Shown here: positions 1 through 13,955 of the stretch, piece after piece
Layout of the letters: every line of letters starts with the position of its first letter
Position numbering within the stretch: position 1 is the first letter of the stretch
DNA from: Chytriomyces cf. hyalinus JEL632
Taxonomy: Eukaryota > Chytridiomycota > Chytridiomycetes > Chytridiales > Chytriomycetaceae
Assembly: GCA_025435555.1 (NCBI GenBank)
Contig: JAIWWG010000012.1
Coordinates: forward strand, 124,001 to 188,000
DNA length: 64,000 nt
Direction of reading: 5' to 3'
Translations under genes and position numbers: made by a program
Notes under the pieces: model-generated
Database searches by the model: none
Told to the model about the DNA's origin: nothing
The model's input: only the letters and a program-made list of their open reading frames with translations

Positions 1-236
1 CAGGTGTGTTTGTTGGTTGCTGTGGTAGGAGAGTGGGTGAAGAGAGAGTGCGGTGAGAGAGTCGTGTGAAGGCGGAAGTGGGAATGAACTGGCACAAATT
101 TTGTTCAGAGTGTGCTTAAAATTGGCGCTTCATTCATGCATCATTTCATCATGAAAAACAGCGCACAGGCAAACAAGTGCGGCAGAGGGGCCCTCCTCTA
201 ATTCCACCAGCTGAAAAAAAGATACCACAACAGCCA

Positions 237-1800
237 ATGACCACTGCTCCCTTCCAAGCAACAAGAGCCGACTTTCTCGTCTCCAGCATCCCAAACCTAC
301 CTGCAAATGTGCTCTCCACAATGCCCGCCCACTTTGCTGGCGTCATTCCTACCTCAGATACCCAAAACTACTATTTCCAGTACGTCGTTTATCTTTTTCA
401 AACACAAGATGAACCCCAGTTGCTCACTCCCAAAAACCAGATACTTTCCAAACCCAACATCACAAGACATGATCCTTCACATCAACTCTGGAATCGCATG
501 CACGCCGCGATTCTCAAGCTTCACACATATGGGACCCTTCACCGTGCAAACGAATGGATCCCTCACAACAAACCCAGACAGCTGGACGAATCTCGCACAT
601 GCAGTGTTTATCGAAGCCCCAAGCGGTATGGGGAAATGTGCAGATTGCGTTCCCACCACGGACAATGGGTTCGACGCCGCAGCACAGGCAGACTCGTTTT
701 ACGAGTTTCTAAACCGATTTGAAAGCGTATTTGACACAACAAGCGGGTTAAACTTGTACGTGTCGGGTGGCGGGTACGATGGCGCAGTGGTTCCGTATAT
801 TGCACGGAAACTGATGCAGAGCAAGACGTTGCGGAATGGGCGCGCGTTAAAGTTGAAAGGCGTTGCGCTTGGGAACCCATTGTTGGATGCAGGGGTTCAA
901 GTGGTGGATGGATCGAGCGCGTTGCTGGATGTGGAGTTTTTGAAAAGTACCGCGTTTTTCGGGCAAGACTCGGATGCACTGAATCAAGCGCAGGATCTTG
1001 CTGTCGAGTGTAAAAAGTCGTCGGGCGATACCAAGTGTGGTGGGGCCGTGCAAGAGTTTGCGTTGAAATGGTTCACGGACACGCATACTCAATTTGGGGA
1101 AGGCAATACATGTGTGGACAGCTTTCAGATGGATCGAGTGTATCCGTGCAACGACAACTCACAAACCTTGTTTGAAGACATGAAGGCACGCGTGAATAAG
1201 GTTGTGGGTGACGAAGAAACGAGACGTGCGCTGCATTTGGATTCGTTCATGGCAGCGTCCTCAGGAGGAGCAGAATGCAGTTCGTTTCGGCCTACCGACG
1301 CGACAGTGAAAGGAAGCCGGCTTCTACTGAATGGCATTGTTAAAGCCGGTGTACGCGTGGTCATGTACGCTGGTAGCCGCGATTTTCAGTTTCACACTGT
1401 CGGCGTGGAGAGAGTTCTTTCACAGACGCTGTGGGGGTTATCGACCGGGTTTATTCCGAGCAGCGCGAGAAATTGGACAGGGAATTCAGACGTGGCCGGC
1501 ACCATTTTTGAAGACCGGGGGTTGACATTTATTCGAGTCGCGGGTGCCGGCCACATGGTTGGAGTTGATAAGCCGCGAGCGTCCGTTTCGATACTTCAGA
1601 AAATGCTGACTGGCCAGGTGCAAGACAGCTTGAAGGCTGTTGGTTTCGCTAACGTGAGTTCTGCAAGCGCTCACGGGACCGTGCAAGCCACTGTAACTGG
1701 TACAGCGGCTGCATCAATGACGCGGTCCAATTTCCAGAGCGCCGCTTCATTTTATTCCATGCATCTCTTCATTGTCGCCGTTTTAGTTGCGTGTCTGTAA
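237..1800 (+). CDS. Serine carboxypeptidase (S10) family, catalytic Ser missing; GPI-like tail
   Basis: Two exons fit the family: 237-379 and 441-1800, with a 61-nt GTACGT...CAG intron. The joined product runs HFAGVIPTSDTQNYYFQ into YFPNP, matching the mature N-terminus of S10 peptidases. The acid-base residues are visible: Asp in the SRDFQFHTVG segment and His in AGHMVGVDKP. The nucleophile elbow, normally GESYAG, reads VSGGGYDGAVVP, so the serine is glycine, and the NGGPGCSS oxyanion segment reads NSGIACTPRFSS. It is therefore probably not a peptidase. The C-terminus ends in a Ser/Thr/Ala-rich stretch and a hydrophobic tail, FYSMHLFIVAVLVACL, typical of a GPI-anchor signal. No signal peptide follows the ATG at 237, so a 5' exon may lie upstream of the window. 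Family assignment is firm; the start is not. Confidence 0.8.
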
Positions 1801-1921
1801 AACTATACCAAATTTGTTGAAGAGGCAGCCTTGCGGTTGACCTGAGAACGTGCAGAAAATTTGTTCTTGTTTTCAGTTCACGTGGCACGAATCATCTTCG
1901 CAACGCTTGTCATTCGCAGTC

Positions 1922-3782
1922 ATGAAGTTCCAAATAGATCAACTGGGCGACACGGATCTGTCTCTCGTGGCGGCCACGGCGGGCGCAGTGCTTGTTGTCG
2001 CGGTATCTCTCTGGGGCAGCGGAACCGGCCGGCAGCGTGAACGGGAGGCGAGGTACGGCGAGATGCGTCTAGGATCTGGGCGAGCCAAGGTGCGTTTTTG
2101 GACATCGCTTGGGGCGGACACATGTTGTGTGTCAAGACTTGCTGGAATAGAAAAGTGTGTTTGATGCTGAATGCAACTCCAACTAGAGCAAGAGTAAGCT
2201 CTCCAAAAACGAACGAACGAAAGCTGTTCGCGTGCTCGCAAAGAATTCTCATGAGTCAGTCTCGATCGGGTTTGCGGGCCAGCTGCTGGAGTACGGGCTG
2301 TCCTGGGTACGCTCGCCGGCTCCACCAGTCGCTGCCAAAAAGGAGATTATCGAAGATCCCGTGAGCGATCTGGTTGTGGCTGTCATTCGAAGGGTTGCTT
2401 CTGCTGTCCCAAGGATTCTATGTGAGTACGCCCGGTTGATTGTGGGGCTTGTATGCATTCTAAGTAGCATCCATTTGCAAGGCGTCGTGCCTCCAACTCC
2501 ACAGCTTGGGACTCACGCTGTTCGGTCAGCTTTCTGCTTCGACGACATTCTTACTGACGACGCTGGATGTGCTACTGCAGTCCGGTATCTGGATCTCTCA
2601 GACAGCGCTCTTTCTCTGGATGTGCGTATTTGGGCGGCTGAGATGGAGCGTGACTCGGGAGGCTTGCAGCACGCAGCCCATGTCTTGTTTGGACTCTTTG
2701 CCGGGATCGCAACAGCAATTCTCGGCGATTGGGCCGATCCAGTTGCAAGCAACATGCCCAAATCGAGACTGCCGGCGTTGGACGACGAGATATCCATTCT
2801 CAACACATTTTACAGAGTTCTTGAGACCGCCACGGATCAGTTGCCCGTCGGGAGCATTGTCGTTGCAGATGGGGTTGATTCTTTGTCTCAGTTGGCGTCG
2901 ACGGCTCTCGGACAAAAGGCAATGGCCATCTTTTTCAACCACCTTGCCGCGTTGGCAAAAGGGCCTCGCTCTATTGGAGTATGCATGGTCACATCTGGTG
3001 GCTTTGTGCATGATTACCTGCTCCCACTGGCTGCCCGCGAATTAGTTGCACTGGTGCCTTTTGGGGACATGAGCAAAGACATGGCAAAGGAACACTATTT
3101 GGAGCGTCTGAGAGAAGTGTACGGCGTCTATAAAAAGCGGAGCGACATTCCCATCTACGCAAGCGCAGGGACACAGTGGGGCCATGACGCGTCATTTCTT
3201 TTGGCAACGGCGGAGGAAAACTTTGATGATGTGCATGCAATCTTTGGCGGAAGAGCCATGGACTTGGTTGGTTCAGCGGACCATATTGTCTTTACGTCCC
3301 GCTGTACTTGTCTGGAGGATGACTTGCGGGCTGCCAACGACTCCAAAGCGCGAAGAGCGCGGTTTCTACAAGCACTCCGCTCGTTTAATGACATTGCCGC
3401 GTCAATGCGGTGGCTTGAAATGCATTTGGACCCGGCTACTTTGGCTGGAGTCACGGATATTTCAAACAGCCTTGAAAACAAGGCTGAACCAATCTGGTTG
3501 TACAATGAAGCTGTATCTTTATTCCAGTTATTGGTGGAGAGTGGAGGTGCTGTCAATTTTGATGATGCCGTTGGTTGCGTTCGCGAGTGTGGGACAGAGC
3601 GGAGTGAGTCTGAGTCTGTTCTCGTTGTACGCTCGTTGATTTTGCATCGGGTGCTAGCGTACCGACCTGCATCTAGCTTGTATGTGGATGGTCTTGGATC
3701 TGCGATGCAGGACACTGTGACTGTGCTGCGGCCGCTCCATCTGTACGCGTTTAAGCTGTTGACGAAGCAGAAGTTCAAATAA
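1922..3782 (+). CDS. Membrane-anchored P-loop ATPase-like protein, function unknown
   Basis: Proposed exons are 1922-2089 and 2244-3782 (phase 0, GTGCGT donor). Exon 1 encodes a short N-terminus with one hydrophobic segment (LSLVAATAGAVLVVAVSLW), probably a membrane anchor. Exon 2 is a long open frame with an alternating strand/helix pattern: AVRYLDLSDSALSLD resembles strand 2 and SIVVADGVDSL resembles a Walker B strand of an ATPase fold. The segment where Walker A should lie reads VVPPTPQLGTHAVRSAF, which lacks the GKT/S signature. It may belong to the fungal AAA/STAND-like ATPases. A donor-like GTGAGT at 2421 could mark another intron, but the frame stays open without it. If exon 1 is wrong, the start is the ATG at 2232. 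No exact function can be given. Confidence 0.5.
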
Positions 3783-3971
3783 AGGTTCCACAGTGTTCCA
3801 CAGCGTTCCAATGAGAGAAGGTCTTTGTAGCAAGTCGGGCCTTGGCACTGATTGATTGACTGAAATCGGCCAAAAAATAAATCTGTCATTTCCAAAAAAG
3901 ACACAAAAAAGATGGCAACGCACGCGCCAACAACGCACACAAAGACCACAATTACCAGAACAAGAACTGCC

Positions 3972-6809
<2,838 letters not shown>

Positions 6810-7159
6810 TGAGGCATGACTGTCCAACTCCTTGTTCAACAGTCTGGAGGTTGTTTTTTGATTTGGAAGTGCTCAGGAGAATCGTTCGTTATTGTTAGTT
6901 GTGTTGTGGGTCTACATATGTCCAAGTGTGGGTCTCCATAAAGCAAGCAACAGTTTCTCTTGAGTTCTCACAGCGATATCGACGCTTGCGATAACTGCGA
7001 GTGCGGGTGATCTGAATAACAGTTGCACGCCAATGTGACACAGCTGTGCCGGCCTTCATTATGTGAAATGATTCACAGTCGATGCTGAACACCTGACGTT
7101 GTTGAACACGAGCAAAATCGCACTGAAAAGGGTTGAGACTCTGACTCCAGCTGCCCAAT
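6810..7159. other. Intergenic, no gene seen
   Basis: About 350 nt between the katanin stop and the kinase-like start. No coding pattern, RNA gene or repeat was recognised; it presumably holds the katanin 3' end and the promoter of the next gene. Confidence 0.5.
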
Positions 7160-8758
7160 ATGAACACAATGCAAGCCAGCGGCGCCATCAACGGGACCAT
7201 CGCTGTGCTGAAGGTCGTCTCGCTGCCTTCACCGTTCGATGTCATCACAAACACTGTCGTCTCGCTGCTCCAACTGTGCGTCGAGGCAGTCCGCAACAAG
7301 GCGGATGCTCTCGATCTCGCCGAGTCCGTGTCCAACATTGCAGTCAGTATCAGAAACCTACAGCCCGGTCCTGCCACCGCGGAAGCGCAAGCATTCATCA
7401 GGTTGATCAATGAAGCGCAACAGTTCCTCAACACTATGACTGAGTCAAACAGAAAGTTGGGCCTGAAACTGTTTTTCAGCATGCTGAGCCAGGCGAGCTC
7501 CGCGCGGGGCAATCGCGAAAGATTGAATGACTTGAAAGATCGCATCGTACGTCAATCCAACTCTCTGAACTTGGCCGTGACAGTGGGACTCGACAACAAG
7601 GTTGATGTACTTACGGGCATGGTGCACATGGTGCTAAGGGCTATCGCCGCCATTAGGCCGCCTGGCACGGATCCTGTTGCACGAAGGGACCGGTTCATGC
7701 ATGCGGCCAACATGTTTGAAACGTTGGAACGGAGCGTTGATGAGCGCAATGTCATCCCAACCACCCCGGGCTCTGCTGCCGAACTCGCCGCGCTGAAAAC
7801 GATGATGGCTGAAGTGCGTACCCAGTTCAAGAGAGAATCGACCTTGTCAACGGAAAATTGGATGCTCTCGGATGCCGACATTGTCTGCGAGAGAACTGAG
7901 GAAAACGAAATTGGGTGGGGCACTCACCAAGTACAACGCGGACAGCAGGTCTATTTCACATCGTACCGGGGAACCTACTTTTCCCACCCAGTCTCCGTGA
8001 AAGTGTTCCACGGTTCAAGCCAAATCGCCTTTGACAGAATCCCTGTCACGTTCATTGAAAGGGCCATCAGCAAAGACTTGGATAAATGGAAGAAACTCTC
8101 TCACTTGGAATTCGTGCATACCCTCGTCGGCGTCTCCTCATTGTTGAGCCCTCCCAAAGTTGTCAGCGAGCTATGTCCTGACAAGATCTTCAACTACGTG
8201 AATCAAAAACCACGCGCATTGTTCCGCGTCTTGTTCCAATTGATTTGCGGTATTGAGTCCATCCACAAGGAGGGCGTCATTCACCGCGACTTGAATCCGG
8301 ACCACATTCTCATTACAAGTCTTGGAAATGTGGCCATCTCTGACTTTGGCATGAGCCGACAAACTGACGATCAAGTTACCGCCACGTTTACGACACATCC
8401 TCAACTTTATTCAACCAATTTCCATGCTCCAGAATTGCTCTCTGGCATGCGTAGTAGAGATATTTCGCTGGCAGTGGATGTGTGGGCATTTGGAATGATT
8501 GCATACATGCTGGTCTCGGGTAGGGAACCTTTTGCAGGCCTGAATGCCGATTCCGTCAAAAACGAGGTTGTGACCGCCAAAAAGTTGCCCCCAATGCCCA
8601 ATCTCGCGGCGCTGGAGAATAAGTTTGGTGCAGAGTTGGGGCCGTTGTGGGGAATGATTGTCATGTGTCTGGTTCGTGATCGGGACCGCAGAATCACTTC
8701 GCAAGCTTTGCAGAAGCATTTTAAGGACATGTACCCAGTCGAAATCACTTATCAGTAA
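7160..8758 (+). CDS. MLKL-like protein: N-terminal helical bundle plus kinase-like domain
   Basis: Single-exon frame of 532 residues. Residues 1 to about 150 are all-helical with no signal peptide (for example PFDVITNTVVSLLQLCVEAV and LNDLKDRIVRQSNSLNLAV), in the style of the four-helix bundle of MLKL and the fungal HeLo/HELL domains. A helical linker follows to about residue 235. A protein-kinase fold then runs to the end: VSVKVF near 281 holds the ATP-binding Lys, IHRDLNPDHILI near 374 is the catalytic loop, SDFGMSR near 394 is DFG, and FHAPELL is the APE-like motif. The catalytic loop has HRDLN-P-D-H in place of HRDLK-P-x-N, so both the Lys and the metal-binding Asn are replaced; it may be a pseudokinase or a weak TKL-type kinase. 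The MLKL-like architecture is an inference from layout and pattern. Confidence 0.7.
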   Translation: MNTMQASGAINGTIAVLKVVSLPSPFDVITNTVVSLLQLCVEAVRNKADALDLAESVSNIAVSIRNLQPGPATAEAQAFIRLINEAQQFLNTMTESNRKLGLKLFFSMLSQASSARGNRERLNDLKDRIVRQSNSLNLAVTVGLDNKVDVLTGMVHMVLRAIAAIRPPGTDPVARRDRFMHAANMFETLERSVDERNVIPTTPGSAAELAALKTMMAEVRTQFKRESTLSTENWMLSDADIVCERTEENEIGWGTHQVQRGQQVYFTSYRGTYFSHPVSVKVFHGSSQIAFDRIPVTFIERAISKDLDKWKKLSHLEFVHTLVGVSSLLSPPKVVSELCPDKIFNYVNQKPRALFRVLFQLICGIESIHKEGVIHRDLNPDHILITSLGNVAISDFGMSRQTDDQVTATFTTHPQLYSTNFHAPELLSGMRSRDISLAVDVWAFGMIAYMLVSGREPFAGLNADSVKNEVVTAKKLPPMPNLAALENKFGAELGPLWGMIVMCLVRDRDRRITSQALQKHFKDMYPVEITYQ

Positions 8759-9078
8759 CTACTGTCGTTGTGTTGAGAGGCGATTTTAGCTCCGTGGTCG
8801 CAACTGCCATAAAGATACCATGACGAATAAAGAATAACGCTTTCTTCTCAGAAATCATTCACCACGCTCTTTGCTGCGGCTCTGGTTCTCCTCCCGCCTT
8901 CTCGCTGCTAAGTTTTTGTTATCCATGAGCGCTCGCTCCTGTCCAATTTGATGCGGGGAAACGCGAGTTTGAAGGAAAGCGCGTCCAAATTGAATAAATA
9001 TCAATGGTGAACGCACTGCATCAACAACAAAATTCCAAGTAAAAGAATAATATGTTTAAAAACAGCAACAAGTGCTAC
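8759..9078. other. Intergenic, no gene seen
   Basis: Contains AT-rich stretches with AATAAA-like signals just after the kinase-like stop (8826-8836). No supported gene. Confidence 0.4.
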
Positions 9079-10345
9079 TCAGGCGAGATTTGCAAGAAAA
9101 TCATCTAAAAACTCTAGTACAGATGGGTGGTTCAGGTTGACGTATGGATTTCGAGGCATTGTCAAGAAGTCAACCAGTCTCTGCGAGGCTGATAGGATCA
9201 CCAGATGTGATGCCGCACTGCTAGTAAGCCTGTTAGTTAGCAAAACACGGCCTTGTATGATGTCGGTAGGTCTGGTAACAACGGCGGGAGCATGAGGAAC
9301 GTCACGCGGCATGAGACTGTCGCAGAATCCCATTCTTCCATGTAACTAATCTGGCTGGAGAATTGCTTGAAGTGGCGGCTTGCAAAAGAAACTTCTACAA
9401 GGATGCCGGCCAGTTGATGGTTCACTTGAACCAACTGGCGCGGTTTGGAAGGAAATCCTCTAAAATCAAATTCAGTCAGGGCAAATCCTCTTTATCAATT
9501 TCCAGATCTTCTACTGCGATGACTGGCTGGTCCATTTGTGCCTCAGGCACAACATTTGCCATATCCCCACCAAGACCCTCCCTGAAAATGGTGTTCACAA
9601 CTTCCCAGTTTTGTTTGTTCTGACGCACTGTTGAACTTTCAGCATTTTACCTTGAGATTTCAATGGGGGGCTTGAAGAAGATTATTCCCCGTGTATCTCG
9701 CAGTAAGAGCCTGACAACTCGTGACAGCCCAGTTCAAGAATTTTGGCTGATGGATACTGATGCCTCCAAACAAAGTTTCAATCTGAGGCAAAGAGCCAGT
9801 TGAAAGGGGTGTTGATTTGGATGTTGTGTTTTATTTGTTGCTGGTTTCAACAGAAGAAAAAGGTGCCAGTTTTTGTATGGGACGCGTGAGAATGGTGGTC
9901 TGTGAGAATGACATATGCAAAGAAGGAAAAATGAGGAGATGTCATTATTCTACAGAGCCGAAGATAATCTCAAGGCAACCAGGAAGCAGACGCGAATTTC
10001 AGATGCCCAAGTTGTGAGAGGGGTGATAATCAAACTTGGTCGTGACGGGGTTAGTGGCATTCTGAAATCAGGGACCAGGAAAGCTGCCTGATAGCAGTGT
10101 TGCCCCAGGTTGAAGTTTGACAAGCATTCAAACAGAGAGTCTGCCATGTTCACAAGCATGTTTGTGTGGCACCAGGCAAATGCGACATCTGTGAAGATGA
10201 AACATCCAAAGTAACATACAGTTCGCTCGGCATGGACATTCAACAACCACCCCGCCTGGACTTTTCCATGAGGTTGGGTTTGCGCGGAGCGAAAGGTATT
10301 GGGAACTCGTGGTCTTCAACCGTGACTTTCCAGTCTCGAATGGAA
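9079..10345 (-). pseudogene. Decayed multi-exon gene of unknown function
   Basis: On the minus strand several stretches read like real protein but sit in different frames. The last one ends at 9079 (NPYVNLNHPSVLEFLDDFLA). Before it lie a frame around 9300-9434 (QLVQVNHQLAGILVEVSFAS), one around 9480-9620 (NWEVVNTIFREGLGGDMANV), one around 9670-9790 (IETLFGGISIHQPKFLNWAV), and the first pieces at 9950-10345 (ADSLFECLSNFNLGQHCYQA). At least one GT-AG junction looks usable (about 9950 to 9890), but in-frame stops (TAA near 9828, TGA near 9660) and a frame change near 9335 remain. No family was recognised. It may be a recently dead host gene, or a live gene with introns that I could not resolve. 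Confidence 0.4.
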
Positions 10346-10408
10346 TCATGGAGTTAACTGAAAATTGAACAAAACGTTGGTGCATGCATCTCCCCAGCCA
10401 GCACCCGG

Positions 10409-11347
10409 ATGGACCATTTGCCAGCAGAACTCGTTGAATCGGTGCTTCTTTATATCACCGCCGAGGACCTGAAGCGGGTACGCCTGGTGAATACTCCCAC
10501 TGTGTGGCAGGAGGTTGCTGCACGGCTTCTCTTCCACACAATCGCACCGTCCACAATCGGACGCTTCCTGAGCCTGATTGAGGAACGGCCAGACTGGTTC
10601 TCGTTCCAAAAGAATGGGCTTCGAGACAAGTCCAACTCGTTGATGCATCCACATCCGCTTGCGTGTATCGTGCAGTTGGACCTTTCGCAACTCGTCGGAT
10701 TCAAAGCGGGTATCACTGACTTGGTTGTACTCCGTCTTGCGCAGCAGATGCAGTTCCGCAGTGGTGGCAGTGTCGTATACCCGCAACCCAATGAACTCAC
10801 CTTGTCAAGCAATCTACCACACGCTCTCTTGGGCAGTGTTCCACTCACATCCTCAATCCTCCACGCCATCGACTTTCGTGACTGTTTCGCTGTGACAGAC
10901 GTATCCCTGAAGGCTCTTTTACAAACAAATCCTGGACTACGGCGGATAGGCCTCGCAGGATGCTCGAGCCTCACTCACCGCGCACTTGATGCAGTACTCT
11001 TGTTCAGTCCGAATCTCGAGGTGTTGGACGTGTCACTGTGCGCTCTGGAGCCAGAGGCCGTTACTCGATTTGCTGTTGCTGCTGCCAAATCGTTGAAGGA
11101 GCTGCGTATATTGGTGCTTGGGAGCCTACCGGCCGTGCGTACGGGGAGAGTACGGAACTTGTTGATGGATGCTGGAATGTCAGTAAAGGAGAGGATCTTG
11201 ACCCAACAACGCCACGTTGATTCAAGAACAGTCCCTCGCCAACTCGGTGTCGGTGTCGGTGTTCAGGTTCTCGTGGTGTTCAACGAGATTTGTAATATTT
11301 ACCAAATGGAAAGAGACGAACATGAGGGAACCAGTGGTCCACCTTGA
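10409..11347 (+). CDS. F-box / leucine-rich repeat protein
   Basis: Single exon, 312 residues. The N-terminus (MDHLPAELVESVLLYITAED) is a canonical F-box, which would bind Skp1 in an SCF ubiquitin ligase. Residues about 130-230 hold degenerate leucine-rich repeats of the FBXL type (LHAIDFRDCFAVTDVSLKAL, LRRIGLAGCSSLTHRALDAV, LEVLDVSLCALEPEAV), which usually select the substrate. The last 60 residues are not repeat-like. The substrate is unknown. The ATG at 10409 is the first in frame and starts directly at the F-box. Confidence 0.8.
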   Translation: MDHLPAELVESVLLYITAEDLKRVRLVNTPTVWQEVAARLLFHTIAPSTIGRFLSLIEERPDWFSFQKNGLRDKSNSLMHPHPLACIVQLDLSQLVGFKAGITDLVVLRLAQQMQFRSGGSVVYPQPNELTLSSNLPHALLGSVPLTSSILHAIDFRDCFAVTDVSLKALLQTNPGLRRIGLAGCSSLTHRALDAVLLFSPNLEVLDVSLCALEPEAVTRFAVAAAKSLKELRILVLGSLPAVRTGRVRNLLMDAGMSVKERILTQQRHVDSRTVPRQLGVGVGVQVLVVFNEICNIYQMERDEHEGTSGPP

Positions 11348-11733
11348 CCATGGTCCGCAACAATGTCCCATATTCTGCAGTTGCTTGCAAATCGCTCACT
11401 GTTTCTTCTCTTTATTTTGAAACACGCAACATCAGCCGAACACACAGTTGACAAACCCCTCTGAACAGCGCCTTCCTTGAATGTTGTCTCAATGATCAAA
11501 TGGTGAGAGTTTGAGCCTTTCTCAACTCATAACGATGGAGCCGGACCAGCAGTTTTATTCCGATCATTCTGCCGTCTCAACCAGGCCTTGCGACCTATGC
11601 AATGGTGGTTTGCTGAGAGTTTGAGGGGTGGATGTCAAATGAGACTCAAACACTAAATCGCATGCATGGGTGCGATGTTTATTTGGCACCCTGGGTGTCA
11701 TTAAAGGTGTGATTTAGTTAAATCCTTGGAAAA
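11348..11733. other. Intergenic, no gene seen
   Basis: About 386 nt between the F-box gene and the MFS gene. No coding pattern or RNA gene was recognised; it should contain the promoter of the transporter. Confidence 0.4.
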
Positions 11734-13680
11734 ATGGACGACGACGAAACCACAATCATGGTGGGGCATCCGACTTTGCGGGTGCCTTCCGACGACGACA
11801 GCGACTCGCTCAGAGACGCACACGCTGACCTCATCCGGGACCGTATAGCACAGGCAAACGACTCCATTGCTCGCATTGGAATGGGGAGTTACCAGTGGCG
11901 CCTGTTTCTGTTGTGCGGGTGAGCTTTTGCTGCATCTTCTTCGCTAAGAGGGGTATTAGACTCACGATTCCTATCTATACCACGCTCGTTCTCCCCCCAG
12001 GTGTGGTTGGTTTGCAGACAACATGTGGTTGCAAGGCGTGTCAGTCGTGATCCCGTCAGTGCGAGCTCAGTTTGGTCTATCCGAAGCTGAAATGGGCGTC
12101 GGATCTTCCTTCACATTTCTAGGTGAGTTTGTGTGTGCTTGTTTGCGACCAGTGTGAAGGAAAGTTAAAAAAGAACCACACCACAACTTTGAAATTTTCT
12201 GAAAGGAATGATGATCGGAGGTGGTTTCTGGGGCATCATGTCTGACGTGATTGGTCGAAAACCTGCCTTCACATTGACTCTTCTCATCACCACATTTTTC
12301 GGGTTCTATGCCTCGTTCGCCACAACGTTTCCTCAGTTCTATTGGCGTCTATTTTGGCTCGGTACAGGTGTTGGAGGCAACTTGCCCGTTGATGGAAGTC
12401 TGTTTTTGGAATTTGTTCCTGCTAGCCATCAACATCTCATGACCTTATTGAGTCTCTTTTGGCCGCTGGGCCAGATTTTCACAGCTGCTGTAGCTTGGAA
12501 AGTATTACCAGGTGCTTCTTGTACATCATTTGGAGACGTACCTTGCGATATCAACACGGAAAATTGGGGCTGGAGATTCACGTTGCGTGTTTTGGCTGGT
12601 GTGACGCTCGCAATGGTGTTGGGTCGAGTTTTGTGCGTACGCATGCTCGAGAGCCCCAAATTTTTGTTGAGCGTTGGAAAAGTGAAGCGGGCCGAGGAAG
12701 TGTTGGTGGAACTAGCGCGCACGAACGGATGGACTGGGAATACAGAGGAGCTGAATTTGCGACATTCATGCGCTTCATCTGAATCTGGCAGAGAACATGG
12801 TTTGGAACGCGCCGCAGGGACTGCAAGTACGGGTCTCCGAAGCGGGACAGAGTCGGTGGCAGATGATGACGCGTTGTTGACTGGATTCAACTCGGCAAGC
12901 AGTGCATCTGCTCGAAGTAGGATGTCTTCCGAGTCTGGCAGCGAACGACCGCGCTCATTATCGCCGTTACGTCGCGCATTGTCGCCTTTGCGTCCGAATA
13001 ATTCTCTTAAGCAGCGTGGAAATGTCATGATGGCTGAATGGTGGGAAAACGTCCAAGTGGGCTGGAACTTGCTTCTTCTTTTGTTTGAGGAAGGTGTGAC
13101 TCGGCGCACAACGATTCTGATTCTTGCAATTTGGAGCTTGATTTCGCTGGGATATACCATGTTCAACGGGTTTCTTCCAATATTTCTTGCAGCGAATCCG
13201 GATAGCACTGCACCACCAATCTCTGTGGACGAAACGTTTCGAAATTATTTTATTCTTGCATTGATGGGCATTCCAGGCTCTGTTGCGGGAATGTTTTTGA
13301 TTGATACCACTTGGGGTCGGCGCGGGACTATGGCCATATCGACATTCGGAACGGCATTTGCGTTGTACCTGTTCACGTTCTCTCGCACAGAAACGTTCCA
13401 ACTCGTCTGTGGAAGCATTGTTTCGCTCCTTCAAAACATGATGTATGGAGTATTGTATACATACACACCTGAAGTGTTTGAAAGCCGCGTCCGAGGGACG
13501 GCATCTGGAGCTGCTTCGGTTGTGAGCCGCGTGTTTGGATGTATGGCTCCACTGTTGACGGGATGGTTGCTCGGGGTGTCTGTGGCATTGCCGCTGGTGA
13601 TTGCAAGCGGGTTCCTGTTTCTAGCGGGAATTTGCATGGTTTTGCTGCCAGTGGAGACTCGAGGGAGAGACGTTCTTTGA
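11734..13680 (+). CDS. Major facilitator superfamily transporter (SV2/sugar-porter-like)
   Basis: Three exons (11734-11918, 12001-12122, 12206-13680) join in phase to 593 residues. An acidic cytoplasmic N-terminus precedes about 12 hydrophobic segments. The loop after TM2 carries the MFS signature SDVIGRKPAF, and WRLFWLGTGVGGNLPVDGSL resembles the TM4 region of SV2-like and organic-ion porters. A long polar Ser/Arg-rich loop of about 100 residues separates the two six-helix halves (SSESGSERPRSLSPLRRALS), a likely phosphorylation region. YTYTPEVFESRVRGTASG near TM10-TM11 is the PESPR-like motif. It is probably a proton-coupled solute transporter; the substrate cannot be read from the sequence. 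Confidence 0.85.
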
Positions 13681-13955
13681 TGACGTTTTGGCGAACTTTT
13701 ATTTTTACTTGTTATGCAAGCACGGCATTTCCATGTTTTTCTTCATTCCCGCACACGCTCTCTGTTTTCATTTTTCTGCGACTCCAATTGTTGCCAGAGC
13801 GTTTGGCACTGTATGTACTTCTGCGTTTTTTTGAGGTATTTTTCCCCCAAAAAAGACTCGTTACCCCCTTTTTGAAAACGCGTTAGTTTATTGCTCCCTC
13901 TTCAGTATTGTCCCTGTAACGGTCAGCAAGCATTGCAGCAGCATCATTTGTCGCC

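Noticed and set aside
177-236. Longer N-terminus of the S10-like protein from 177
   Set aside because: The frame begins with GTG, not a eukaryotic start; the first ATG in frame is at 237.
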